In this document: piece by piece, positions 27,658 to 37,174 of the stretch | Layout: each line of letters begins with the position of its first letter | Position numbering within the stretch: the stretch's first letter is position 1 | Assembly (NCBI GenBank): GCA_947486405.1 | Contig: CANKTL010000003.1 | Location: forward strand, 1-42,465 | Source of the DNA: a bacterium | Lineage (GTDB): Bacteria; Margulisbacteria; Marinamargulisbacteria; CANKTL01 | Length of the DNA: 42,465 nucleotides | Direction of reading: 5' to 3' | The notes under the pieces: model-generated | The model's input: only the letters and a program-made list of their open reading frames with translations | Databases searched by the model: none | Told to the model about the DNA's origin: nothing | Position numbers and translations under genes: made by a program

Positions 27658-30425
27658 GCAGGTGCTCCTGGTTGGGGGATGGTGACGGGTCCGTAGCTGA
27701 CGATCGCGGTTTCGCAACGCTCGCAAATGTGGTTGTTGAGGGGTAAAACTCTCCAGCAACGCTGGCATTTGTCGCCAGTGGCCAGTTCGATTTGGTAAGA
27801 GAAAGTGTCGCCGATGGTGATATGGGCTTGGCTCACTATTAAAAGAGAGGCCCAATCGCACTCAGCCACGGGGGCGGGTAGGGTCAAGCTGATCGCGCAT
27901 TCCATAAAGCTTTTGACGCGTTTGTCATTTCGCCATTGTTCGAGTTCCTGATAGATCTTGGATTTGGTTTCCAATATACCGGCGTATTTTTCAATTAACG
28001 CGGTTTGAGGGGCTGCAAAATAAGGGGCCGGGAATTGGGTTAAATGAACACTATCCAGACGGGGGCCGGGCCAAAACTGATACGCATCTTCCATGCTAAA
28101 TACCAAAACGGGTGCTAATAATTTCATTAAACGGGAAAACAGTTCCGCCATTGCAGTTTGGGTGCTCCGGCGGTCATTTCCGGTTTTTTCACCGCAATAA
28201 AGGCGGTCTTTCACGGCGTCCATATAATGGCTACTCAAGGTGACCGCGCAAAAATCGTGAATACCGTGGGAGATGATATGGAAATCGAAGGTTTCGTAAG
28301 CGCCTTGAACTTTTTCAGATAGGGCATCCATTTCGGCCAATATCCATTGGTCCAATTCATTTAAGTTGGCACCAGGCAGCGCATCTGTTTCTGGATTGAA
28401 GTCGTAAAGATTGCTGAGCAAAAACCGAAGTGTATTTCGCACTTTGGAAAAGGCATCTTGCACTTGTTTGAGAATCGCATCGGAAATCGCGACATCGTTT
28501 TTGAAGTCGGTGGAGAGCACCCACCAGCGCAGTACATCTGCGCCCATTGTTTTGAGTACGTCTTGGGGGCTGACCACGTTACCGACGGATTTACTCATTT
28601 TTCGGCCTTTGTCATCGACCAAAAATCCGTGGGTGAGAACGGTTGTATAGGGGGACTTGCCGTTTGCCGCAAGGGAGATGAGTAACGAAGATTGGAACCA
28701 TCCGCGGTGTTGGTCGGACCCTTCGAGATAGAGGTCAGCCGGGTACGTTTGGGTGTTTAATACGCTGGCAAAACTAGAGCCGGATTCAAACCAAACGTCT
28801 AATATATCGGCTTCTTTTTTAAAGGTAGTACCGCCGCATTTTGAGCACGATAATCCGGCAAAAATCGACTCGGCGGGTTCTGAAAACCAGCCGGCAGTTC
28901 CGGATTTTTGAATCAAAGTCACTATTGCCGCGTTAAATTTACCGGTCATTTCGGGATGTTGGCATTTTTCACACTTGGCCACGGGAATGGGGATGCCCCA
29001 GCTGCGTTGGCGAGAGATGCACCAATCAGGTCGTTTTTCGAGCATGCCGCGAAGCCGTTTTTCGCCCCAGGCGGGTACCCAGTTTACTTCGTCGATTGCG
29101 TTTAATGCCGCTGAGCGAAGGGTGGTGCCGGTGTGGGCCATTGGGGTATCCATTGCGACAAACCATTGTTCGGTGGCCCGGAAAATAACGGGGTTTTTAC
29201 AGCGCCAGCAATGGGGGTAGCTGTGGGCAATGAATTGTAACTTCATCAGCTTGCCCAGAGATTCGATGTGTTGGGTAATCGGTTTGTTGGCATCAAACAC
29301 AAAGGTGCCTGGCCATTGCGTGGTTTCGTCTAAGCGGCCTTTTTCATCCACTGGCATTACAATCGGAAGGTTGTTTTGCAGTCCGGCGATATAGTCTTCT
29401 TGACCATGACCCGGCGCAATATGCACAAACCCGGTGCCATCCTCTTGCGTGACGAAATCGGCAAGGATAACGGGGGCCATGCGATCGATGAACGGGTGTG
29501 CGGTTTGCGTACCCTTTAGCTCAGAACCTAAAACGGTACCCAGTGTCTTAACGCTGGTGAGTTCAAGGGTGGCGATGGTTTTTTCTAACAACGCGGCGGC
29601 GAGAACAAAGTTGCCTTGATCTGATTGAATCACGGAATAGTTGAAATCGGGGTGGGCGGCTAAAGCCACGTTAGCGGGCAGCGTCCAGGGGGTTGTGGTC
29701 CACACTAGGAAATGTGTATCACAGGCGATTTTTTCAAGCGCAGGAGATGCGGTTTTTACCGTAAATTTCACCGTAATCGATGGCGATTTATGGTCGGCGT
29801 ATTCGATTTCAGCTTCGGCCAACGCGGTTTCGCAACTCGGGCACCAATGAATCGGTTTTCGGCCTTGATAAATCAGACCGTTTTCAGCCATTTTGCCAAA
29901 CATCTTAATGACGCCAGCTTCGTATTCGGGGTTTAGCGTTAAATAGGGCTTCTCCCAATTTCCCAAGATGCCCAGCCGTTTGAATTCGTTGCGTTGGTTG
30001 TCCACATAATCCAGCGCAAATTGTTTGCAGCGATTCCGAAACCACGCGACATCTGCCTTTTTGGATTCTTCTTTGTTCTTTTTCAGTTCTTTAATGACCT
30101 GCGTTTCAATCGGGAGTCCGTGGCAGTCCCAGCCGGGCGTGAAGTCAATTTTACTGCCCGCCATCCATGCGGCGCGGTTGACGATATCTTTCAGGATTTT
30201 GTTGAGCGCGTGGCCCATATGGATGTTGCCATTGGGGTACGGGGGTCCGTCATGAAGCGTATATGTTTTGGAAAATTCAGTTTGTTTTTGGGCCCGAAGT
30301 CCGTCTAAATTTTGGGTGGCCCATTTGGCCAAATATTCAGGTTCTTTCACCAATAAACCGGCGCGCATCGGGAATTCCGTTTGCGGTAGGTTGATGGTTT
30401 CTTTTAACGAAGTAGATTCGGACAT
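27654..30425 (-). CDS. ileS: Isoleucyl-tRNA synthetase
   Basis: DGPPYPNGNIHMGHALNKILKDI (HIGH), GRKMSKSVGNVV (KMSKS), C-terminal Zn finger CQRCWRVLPLNNHICERCETAI. Confidence 0.96.
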   Translation of the reverse strand: MSESTSLKETINLPQTEFPMRAGLLVKEPEYLAKWATQNLDGLRAQKQTEFSKTYTLHDGPPYPNGNIHMGHALNKILKDIVNRAAWMAGSKIDFTPGWDCHGLPIETQVIKELKKNKEESKKADVAWFRNRCKQFALDYVDNQRNEFKRLGILGNWEKPYLTLNPEYEAGVIKMFGKMAENGLIYQGRKPIHWCPSCETALAEAEIEYADHKSPSITVKFTVKTASPALEKIACDTHFLVWTTTPWTLPANVALAAHPDFNYSVIQSDQGNFVLAAALLEKTIATLELTSVKTLGTVLGSELKGTQTAHPFIDRMAPVILADFVTQEDGTGFVHIAPGHGQEDYIAGLQNNLPIVMPVDEKGRLDETTQWPGTFVFDANKPITQHIESLGKLMKLQFIAHSYPHCWRCKNPVIFRATEQWFVAMDTPMAHTGTTLRSAALNAIDEVNWVPAWGEKRLRGMLEKRPDWCISRQRSWGIPIPVAKCEKCQHPEMTGKFNAAIVTLIQKSGTAGWFSEPAESIFAGLSCSKCGGTTFKKEADILDVWFESGSSFASVLNTQTYPADLYLEGSDQHRGWFQSSLLISLAANGKSPYTTVLTHGFLVDDKGRKMSKSVGNVVSPQDVLKTMGADVLRWWVLSTDFKNDVAISDAILKQVQDAFSKVRNTLRFLLSNLYDFNPETDALPGANLNELDQWILAEMDALSEKVQGAYETFDFHIISHGIHDFCAVTLSSHYMDAVKDRLYCGEKTGNDRRSTQTAMAELFSRLMKLLAPVLVFSMEDAYQFWPGPRLDSVHLTQFPAPYFAAPQTALIEKYAGILETKSKIYQELEQWRNDKRVKSFMECAISLTLPAPVAECDWASLLIVSQAHITIGDTFSYQIELATGDKCQRCWRVLPLNNHICERCETAIVSYGPVTIPQPGAPA

Positions 30426-30515
30426 TTTTAGTAGTATATGAAAAACGTGCGGAAAGGCCAAGTTCTGGAATATAAAATGGACGCATCCTTAACTTGTGGG
30501 TTATAAATTGAATCT

Positions 30516-32102
30516 ATGATCTTTTCAAAGCGGATGGCCGGATTTTTAGCTGCGGCCACAGTGGTTTTTCTGGGGCTTTTTGGGTGTAGTAAGTCCAATT
30601 CCAATGACCACACTTTGACGTTGAGTTTGGCGGGTGAGCCAACCGTTTTAAATCCCATTTTATCGACTGATACCGGCTCTTCGACGGTCCAAAGCTTTGT
30701 TTTTAATGGCCTGTTGAAGGTCAATGAGAATTTGCAGTTTGAGCCGGATTTAGCCGAATCTTATACCGTGAGTTCGGATGGATTGATCTATACATTTCGC
30801 CTTAAAAAAGGGGTGAAGTGGCAGGATGGAAAGCCATTTACGTCGGCAGATGTTTTATTCACATTCGAACGCCTACTGGATCCTAAAACCAAAACAGTTC
30901 GACGCAGTAGCTATGTGATTGATGAAGTCCCGATTGTATTTAAAGCCCCCGATGACTACACATTTCAAGCGACCCTTCCAAAGCCGTTTGCACCCGCCCT
31001 TGCGAGCCTGGCCACTGATATTCTGCCCAAGCATTTACTCGATGGCCAAGATATCAATACTGCCACATTTAATCGGCAACCAGTCGGTACAGGGCCCTTT
31101 AAGCTGACCAAATGGCAGGCGGGTGCATTTTTGAAATTGGATCGAAATCCCACATATTTTGGAACGGCCCCTAAACTCAACTCTGTGATTTTAAAAATTA
31201 TTCCCAATGAAGTAACGGCGTTGGCGGCATTTGAACGGGGTGAGCTAGATATGGTGGGTGTTCCGATTAAGGACATTCAACGCATCAGCCAGAAAGAAAA
31301 GACGCGAATTTTGCGCTATTACCCCCTGCAATATGATTATTTAAGTTTCAATTTGAAAAATGCGTTATTTAAAGATGTAAAGGTGCGTAAAGCCATCGCG
31401 TACGCAATCAACAAGCCTGCATTGGTTAAAGGGGTGTTGCAAGGCTACGGCACGCAGGTGGATATTCCCGAAAGTCCGTCGATGTGGACGTACCCTAAAA
31501 AACTGGGGTTTGAGGCGTACACATATCAGCCTGAGACAGCCAAAAAACTCTTGGCCGAGGTCGGATTTAAGCCTGGCAACGACGGAATATTGGTCAAAGG
31601 TAACCAACGATTTGAATTTACGGTCATTACACGTGCCGGGAATAAAGACCGAGAAAAAGCAGCTCAGATTCTTCAGAAATATTTGGCCGATGTGGGCATT
31701 AAAATGAATATCCAGTCGATGGAATGGGGTGCAATGTTGCAGCGTGTGAATGCGCCCACGGATCCCAAGCCGTTTGATGCTGTAGTGCTGGGATGGTTTA
31801 GCGGGATTGAGCCGGATTCTTACTCGATCTGGCATTCCTCGCAATATCCGAATGGGTTTAACTTTGTGGCCTATTCGAACCCGAAAGTAGATACCTGGCT
31901 GGCGCAGGCCAGAACGACGGTAGATCGGGGTGCCAGAAAGACAATTTACCAATTGATTTATAACGAAATTGGGCGTGAAGTACCCTATATCTTCTTATAT
32001 GTGCCCGAATCGGTTACTGCGGTGCACGACGGGGTAACGGGGTTATCAAAACCAGGTCCGGCCGGGTTGATGGTCCATATTGAATCAGTGGACGTTGAAT
32101 AG
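30516..32102 (+). CDS. ABC transporter substrate-binding lipoprotein, peptide (SBP_bac_5) family
   Basis: Lipobox LGLFGC; FNGLLKVNENLQFEPDLAESYTVSSDGLIYTFRLKKGVKWQDGKPFTSADV. Confidence 0.93.
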   Translation: MIFSKRMAGFLAAATVVFLGLFGCSKSNSNDHTLTLSLAGEPTVLNPILSTDTGSSTVQSFVFNGLLKVNENLQFEPDLAESYTVSSDGLIYTFRLKKGVKWQDGKPFTSADVLFTFERLLDPKTKTVRRSSYVIDEVPIVFKAPDDYTFQATLPKPFAPALASLATDILPKHLLDGQDINTATFNRQPVGTGPFKLTKWQAGAFLKLDRNPTYFGTAPKLNSVILKIIPNEVTALAAFERGELDMVGVPIKDIQRISQKEKTRILRYYPLQYDYLSFNLKNALFKDVKVRKAIAYAINKPALVKGVLQGYGTQVDIPESPSMWTYPKKLGFEAYTYQPETAKKLLAEVGFKPGNDGILVKGNQRFEFTVITRAGNKDREKAAQILQKYLADVGIKMNIQSMEWGAMLQRVNAPTDPKPFDAVVLGWFSGIEPDSYSIWHSSQYPNGFNFVAYSNPKVDTWLAQARTTVDRGARKTIYQLIYNEIGREVPYIFLYVPESVTAVHDGVTGLSKPGPAGLMVHIESVDVE

Positions 32103-33144
32103 CGAGTTCCCTTCGATACCACCCATTGGCAAGCGTCGATTTTTTTGGAATCGGGGCGTTGCACTTGTTCGATTCTTTTGGTCGCCCTTTGCGAGGCGTA
32201 TTTATATTTCGTTTGGGGTTTTGATCGCGGTATCGGCCGTTTCGTTTTCGGTGATGAAGCTGGCCCCGGGCGATCCAGCGTCGTTTTTGATGGACCCTCA
32301 GATGAAACCAGAGGCCCGCGAGCAATTTCGGCGGGATTGGGGGTTGGACGAGCCTATTCCGTTGCAGTACGCAAAATGGCTAAATCAGGCTGTGAATGGC
32401 AACTTGGGGTATTCACTGATTTCCCACCAACCCGTATCGGATGCAATTGCCGATCGGCTTCCTGCCACCTTGCTGTTGATGGGCGTTTCTTTTGCCTTAA
32501 TTCTGATTATTTCACTCCCGCTGGGCGTATGGTCCGGGGCCAAAAAAGGTTCTGTGTTTGATCGCATTACAATGCTGACCTCCTTCGTGGGATTTTCGAT
32601 TCCCACGTTCTGGCTGGGCCTGGTTTTGATCCTGATTTTCTCCGTGAAACTAAATTGGCTGCCGACCTCTGGTATGCAGGATCCGATGCTGACCGATGCG
32701 GCCTTGCCTCAAAAAATTGCGGACATCGCCAAGCATATGGTATTACCGGTGCTGACTATCGTGATCGGTGGATTGGCGGGACTGACGCGCTACCATCGCT
32801 TTGGTACTATTCAAGTTCTTTCTCAAGAATATATTTTGGCGGCGCGGGCCCGTGGTATTCCGGAATGGCGGATTTTGTATATTCACGCGCTTAAAAATGC
32901 CGCATTGCCGTTGATTACAATTATGGGCATTCAGCTCCCAGCGTTGGTGGGCGGCTCGTTTGTGATTGAATCGATTTTTGGATGGCCCGGCTTGGGGCAG
33001 CTGGGTATTTCGGCGGTGTTTGCCCGGGATTATCCGATTTTGATGGGGATTTTGATGATGTCTTCGATGTTGATTGTGGTGGGTAATTTGGCGGCGGATT
33101 TTTGCTATGCCAAAGTCGATCCCCGGATTCGGACGCGCATATGA
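32080..33144 (+). CDS. Peptide ABC transporter permease (DppB/OppB-like)
   Basis: KLAPGDPASFL, ILAARARGIPEWRILYIHALKNAALPLITIMGIQLPALVGGSFVIESIFGWPGLGQL. Exact start uncertain. Confidence 0.92.
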   Translation: MNQWTLNSEFPSIPPIGKRRFFWNRGVALVRFFWSPFARRIYISFGVLIAVSAVSFSVMKLAPGDPASFLMDPQMKPEAREQFRRDWGLDEPIPLQYAKWLNQAVNGNLGYSLISHQPVSDAIADRLPATLLLMGVSFALILIISLPLGVWSGAKKGSVFDRITMLTSFVGFSIPTFWLGLVLILIFSVKLNWLPTSGMQDPMLTDAALPQKIADIAKHMVLPVLTIVIGGLAGLTRYHRFGTIQVLSQEYILAARARGIPEWRILYIHALKNAALPLITIMGIQLPALVGGSFVIESIFGWPGLGQLGISAVFARDYPILMGILMMSSMLIVVGNLAADFCYAKVDPRIRTRI

Positions 33145-33983
33145 AGCCGCTGCAGTTGTTTTGGCGGAATTGGCAAAATCGAGTCGCTGTTTATTTTTTG
33201 GCAGTGGTAATGGTGATATCGGCCGGTTCGAAGTTTATTGCTGCAATCGATCCTAATTATTTTGATCCCGCGCATATCTATCCGGTGGCCCCCAACGCCC
33301 ACCATTGGTTGGGTACAGATGACATGGGCCGAGACATTTTATTTCGTTTGATTGCGGGAGCGCAGGTGTCATTTAGCATCGCGATAATGGCCGTTGGCAT
33401 TTCGATTGGCGTGGGCGTTATTTTGGGCCTAATCGCCGGGTATTGGGGCGGATGGATTGATGCTTGTTTGATGCGAATTGTGGACTTTTTAATGGCGATT
33501 CCAACTATTTTTTTGATTTTGGTGATTCAGTCTATTTTGAATCCGAATATTGTGACGGTGATGGTGGTCATCGGGCTGACCTCATGGATGGACGTGTGCC
33601 GTATGGTACGCGCTGAAGTGATGAGTATAAAGGAACGGCCCTTTGTGCTGGCCGCACAGGCCCGGGGAATTCGGGGGTTGCGCCTGATTCTGGTTCATAT
33701 TTTCCCACACACCTTGAGTCCGGTTATCGTGGCCGCGACATTGGGTCTGGGGGGCGCCATTTTAACGGAATCGGTAATCAGCTTTTTGGGCCTGGGGGTT
33801 CAACCTCCCTATGCCTCTTGGGGGAATATGTTGGAAAATAGTCTCGCCTATATGAACGATGCCCCGTGGATGATATTATCGCCTGGCATTATGATTACGA
33901 TGACCGTTCTGGTTCTTAACGTTATTGGCGACGGTTTGCGCGCCTCACTCAATCCCAAGGAAAACTATGTTAAAAGTTCGTGA
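33141..33983 (+). CDS. Peptide ABC transporter permease (DppC/OppC-like)
   Basis: HWLGTDDMGRDILFRLIAGAQVS, VLAAQARGIRGLRLILVHIFPHTLSPVIV; ATG at 33141. Confidence 0.92.
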   Translation: MKPLQLFWRNWQNRVAVYFLAVVMVISAGSKFIAAIDPNYFDPAHIYPVAPNAHHWLGTDDMGRDILFRLIAGAQVSFSIAIMAVGISIGVGVILGLIAGYWGGWIDACLMRIVDFLMAIPTIFLILVIQSILNPNIVTVMVVIGLTSWMDVCRMVRAEVMSIKERPFVLAAQARGIRGLRLILVHIFPHTLSPVIVAATLGLGGAILTESVISFLGLGVQPPYASWGNMLENSLAYMNDAPWMILSPGIMITMTVLVLNVIGDGLRASLNPKENYVKSS

Positions 33984-34929
33984 TTTGGTCACTCAATTTC
34001 GGGTAGATGATCATACCGTTTATGCGGTAGATGGCATTTCGTTTGATGTCCAAGAACGGCAATTGGTGGGATTGGTGGGAGAGTCCGGCTCTGGAAAGTC
34101 GGTGACGGCGCTGTCGATTTTGAATTTGTTGGCGCATAACGGACGTGTGGTGTCAGGTGATATTGAGTGGCAGGGCAACTCATTACGGAATCGGTCTCAG
34201 AAAGAGTGGACGCAGATTCTGGGTCGCGAAATTGGCATGATTTTTCAAAATCCACAGGCCTCTTTAAACCCCGTTTTTACTATCGGTGATCAAATGATTG
34301 AAACCATTCGCCTGCATACAAAATGCAACAAAGCTGAGGCCAGTGAAAAAGCGATTTCGCTGTTGCGCCAGGTGAACTTGGCCGACCCCGAACTCCGCAT
34401 GAATGATTACCCCCATCAGCTATCTGGCGGCATGTGCCAGAGAGTTATGATCGCGATGACGTTGTCGATGTCGCCCAGATTACTCATTGCTGACGAACCC
34501 ACGGGGGCCCTGGATGTTACAATTCAAGCACAAATCGTTCGCTTGCTGGCCTCATTAAATGAGTCGCTGGGGATGTCGGTGCTACTCATTAGTCATGACC
34601 TAGGGGTCATCAATCAGTTTTGCGACTATGTATACATTATGTATTTGGGCAAAATTGTGGAAGAAGGGCCTCCCAAGCTCATTTTTGAATCGCCGCAGCA
34701 TCCCTATACCCAGGCGCTTTTGGCGGCGGTCCCCAGTGTTCACTCCAATCATACCTATTCTGGCATGGTGGTATCGGGTGAGATCCCCAGCCCCATTAAT
34801 CTGCCCACAGGGTGTAGATTTCATCCTCGCTGCCCATTTGCAATGGATCGCTGTACCTTAGCTGTGCCGGAGTTATATCCGGTCGGCGATGGCAAGGCAG
34901 CTTGTTTTTTGGTGGAATCTTCGAATTAA
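33967..34929 (+). CDS. Peptide ABC transporter ATPase (DppD/OppD-like)
   Basis: GESGSGKSVTALSIL, QLSGGMCQRVMIAMTL, LLIADEPTGALDVT; C-terminal GCRFHPRCPFAMDRC Cys cluster. Confidence 0.94.
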   Translation: MLKVRDLVTQFRVDDHTVYAVDGISFDVQERQLVGLVGESGSGKSVTALSILNLLAHNGRVVSGDIEWQGNSLRNRSQKEWTQILGREIGMIFQNPQASLNPVFTIGDQMIETIRLHTKCNKAEASEKAISLLRQVNLADPELRMNDYPHQLSGGMCQRVMIAMTLSMSPRLLIADEPTGALDVTIQAQIVRLLASLNESLGMSVLLISHDLGVINQFCDYVYIMYLGKIVEEGPPKLIFESPQHPYTQALLAAVPSVHSNHTYSGMVVSGEIPSPINLPTGCRFHPRCPFAMDRCTLAVPELYPVGDGKAACFLVESSN

Positions 34930-34962
34930 GGACCCAAGTTTCGGTTTGGATTTTGTCAGATT

Positions 34963-35814
34963 TCAGGAAGTGGCCGTATCCGCCTCAACAAAACCCCGAT
35001 AGACCTCGCAAATCTGAGTCGTAACCGCCTGGCTGGCAAGCCCGGTATAGCCAGAGACTTCGCCCACCCCAATCACGCCTTGAATGCCGCTGCACAAGAA
35101 AATTTCATTGGCCACTGTCAACTCTGAGCGATGAACCTTTCGCTCTTCCCATTTGAGGCCCAATTTTTCGATGGATTTTTGAATGATGGTCCTGGTGATG
35201 CCTGGGATAATATCGGGCCGCATCGGGGTGGCCACGCGTTTGCCTTGCACCAAACACACAGTGGAAAAACTGGTTTCAAGCAAGTTCCCTTGGGGGTCAG
35301 TCCATAAAATATCTTCAGATTGTCCCTTGCCGATGAGCTCATAAAAATTGCGTAAATAGGACATCGTTTTGTGTTGATGAAGGGGGCTTCTAAGCTCTGT
35401 TTCTTGTTTAACGAATAATTTAACAGGGGGTCGGGTGGCAGTCGGGGCTAAGGGTCGAAGCAACATCCATAATGAGGTGCTGGGAACTTCAAAGAATCCG
35501 TGGGCCGTGGTGAAGTTGTCGGCGGTTAGATACAGGTTTAACCGGGCATCTTTGACCTCGTTTTTTTTAATCAACGCGGTAATCCACTGTAAAAATTGAT
35601 CGTGAGAGACCAAGAAGGGCAGTTTTAAGCCCTGGGCGGAGTGCACCATTCGGTTGAAATGGGCCTCTAAAAACACCCCTTTTCCGTTGTGCACCAAGAT
35701 GGTTTCAAAAAGGCCGTAGCCATATAAAAATCCGATGTTATCAAAGGGAAATTGAATGTCCGATGCGGCCTCAATCTGACCGTTAACTGAAACGTAGGGA
35801 TGGTGTTGATACAT
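34963..35814 (-). CDS. pabC: Class IV aminotransferase, likely aminodeoxychorismate lyase
   Basis: GFLYGYGLFETILVHNG, LETSFSTVCLVQG, ANEIFLCSGIQGVIGV; adjacent to pabB. Confidence 0.85.
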   Translation of the reverse strand: MYQHHPYVSVNGQIEAASDIQFPFDNIGFLYGYGLFETILVHNGKGVFLEAHFNRMVHSAQGLKLPFLVSHDQFLQWITALIKKNEVKDARLNLYLTADNFTTAHGFFEVPSTSLWMLLRPLAPTATRPPVKLFVKQETELRSPLHQHKTMSYLRNFYELIGKGQSEDILWTDPQGNLLETSFSTVCLVQGKRVATPMRPDIIPGITRTIIQKSIEKLGLKWEERKVHRSELTVANEIFLCSGIQGVIGVGEVSGYTGLASQAVTTQICEVYRGFVEADTATS

Positions 35815-37174
35815 TGGCGTTGTAGGTCCTTGCTGCCGCTAAAATACCGGCTGATTTGTCTAAGGTTTCTTGCCACTCGGCGGTGGGATCTGAATCGGCC
35901 ACAATGCCGCCACCGGCGTGAAAATACCACCGATTGCGGTCGCCGTACATCGTGCGAATGGCAATGTTGAAATCGGCGTTCCCCGAATCGGACCAATAGC
36001 CAATACTGCCGGTGTAAATATTGCGTGGTGTGGTTTCGAGTTTGGCAATGAGTTGAGCGGCGCGAATTTTGGGCGCACCGGTAATGGATCCGCAGGGGAA
36101 CAGGGCTTGAAACACCGATGAAAGAGTAATGTCGGGTCGTAATTTCCCGGCAATGGTTGAGATCAAATGATGCACCTGTGCAAAACTGGACACCTGTTTG
36201 AGATTGGGGACCGAAATACTGCCCGTCTCGCAAATTCGGCCTAAATCATTGCGAATTAAATCAGTGATCATGAGCAACTCGGCACTGTCTTTTTTAGAGT
36301 TGAGGAGCTCGTTTTTGAGTGCGGCGTCGATATCGGGGTTGAGGTTTCGGGGGCGGGTGCCTTTGATGGGGTTGCAGGTAATTGCGCCGTCGGAAATTTG
36401 GAAAAATCGCTCGGGCGACGCGCTGAATATAGTGCCCGATCCTAGGTTGATCAGCGCGGCATGCGGGGCGGGCGACGTGACACGCAGGGCATCGTAAAAC
36501 CGAATAGGGTCAATTTCGCCCGTCGCGCTAAATCGGTGGGATAAATTGGCTTGGTAAATGTCCCCGTTGGTGATGGCGTCTTTGAGTTCTTTTACTAATG
36601 GTAAATAGGTTTGTTTTGAAAATAATGAGGTAAAAGGGGAAATCTGCTTTCCGGGGCCGGGTTTAAATTTGCTGGCCGTGATGTCGGAAAATGCGATGGG
36701 AAAAATCGCGGGTTCGGAGGAATCGTTTTCAAAATACCAGGCCGATTTTTGGCCTTGGTGAATGGCTACCCCGTGATTGAAAAAGCCCACCACTGAAATC
36801 GCGGTTTCAGGTGGTGTTAAAAATGAAAAATCAGAAAAATGATTGGCCGATTCGTATCCAAAATAACCTACCATGCCGCCCGAAAACGGGATATTAAATT
36901 CACTACTGGGGGGAACCAACTCTCGTCGCTTCTCAAGTTCAACTGTGGCCAACTCAAAAATAGAAGCCGGATCATCATATGAGTCTTTCGCGGTAATTAC
37001 CCGGCAGTGATCCCGATACTGAATAATAATTTTAACCGGCGACCATCCTAGGAAGGACCAATCTCCCGCCGTGTGGCCATAACAACTATCTAAAAAAAAG
37101 GAGTAGGGCATCCGGCAAACAGACTTCCATAAGTCCAATGCCTGACGGTAAAAAATAGGGTTAGTGCGCAGCAT
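35783..37174 (-). CDS. pabB: Aminodeoxychorismate synthase component I / chorismate-binding
   Basis: DIYQANLSHRF, SASPERFFQ, IKGTRPR, MITDLIRNDLGRICETGS, FPCGSITGAPKIRAAQLI, YTGSIGYW. Confidence 0.92.
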   Translation of the reverse strand: MLRTNPIFYRQALDLWKSVCRMPYSFFLDSCYGHTAGDWSFLGWSPVKIIIQYRDHCRVITAKDSYDDPASIFELATVELEKRRELVPPSSEFNIPFSGGMVGYFGYESANHFSDFSFLTPPETAISVVGFFNHGVAIHQGQKSAWYFENDSSEPAIFPIAFSDITASKFKPGPGKQISPFTSLFSKQTYLPLVKELKDAITNGDIYQANLSHRFSATGEIDPIRFYDALRVTSPAPHAALINLGSGTIFSASPERFFQISDGAITCNPIKGTRPRNLNPDIDAALKNELLNSKKDSAELLMITDLIRNDLGRICETGSISVPNLKQVSSFAQVHHLISTIAGKLRPDITLSSVFQALFPCGSITGAPKIRAAQLIAKLETTPRNIYTGSIGYWSDSGNADFNIAIRTMYGDRNRWYFHAGGGIVADSDPTAEWQETLDKSAGILAAARTYNANVSTPSLRFS

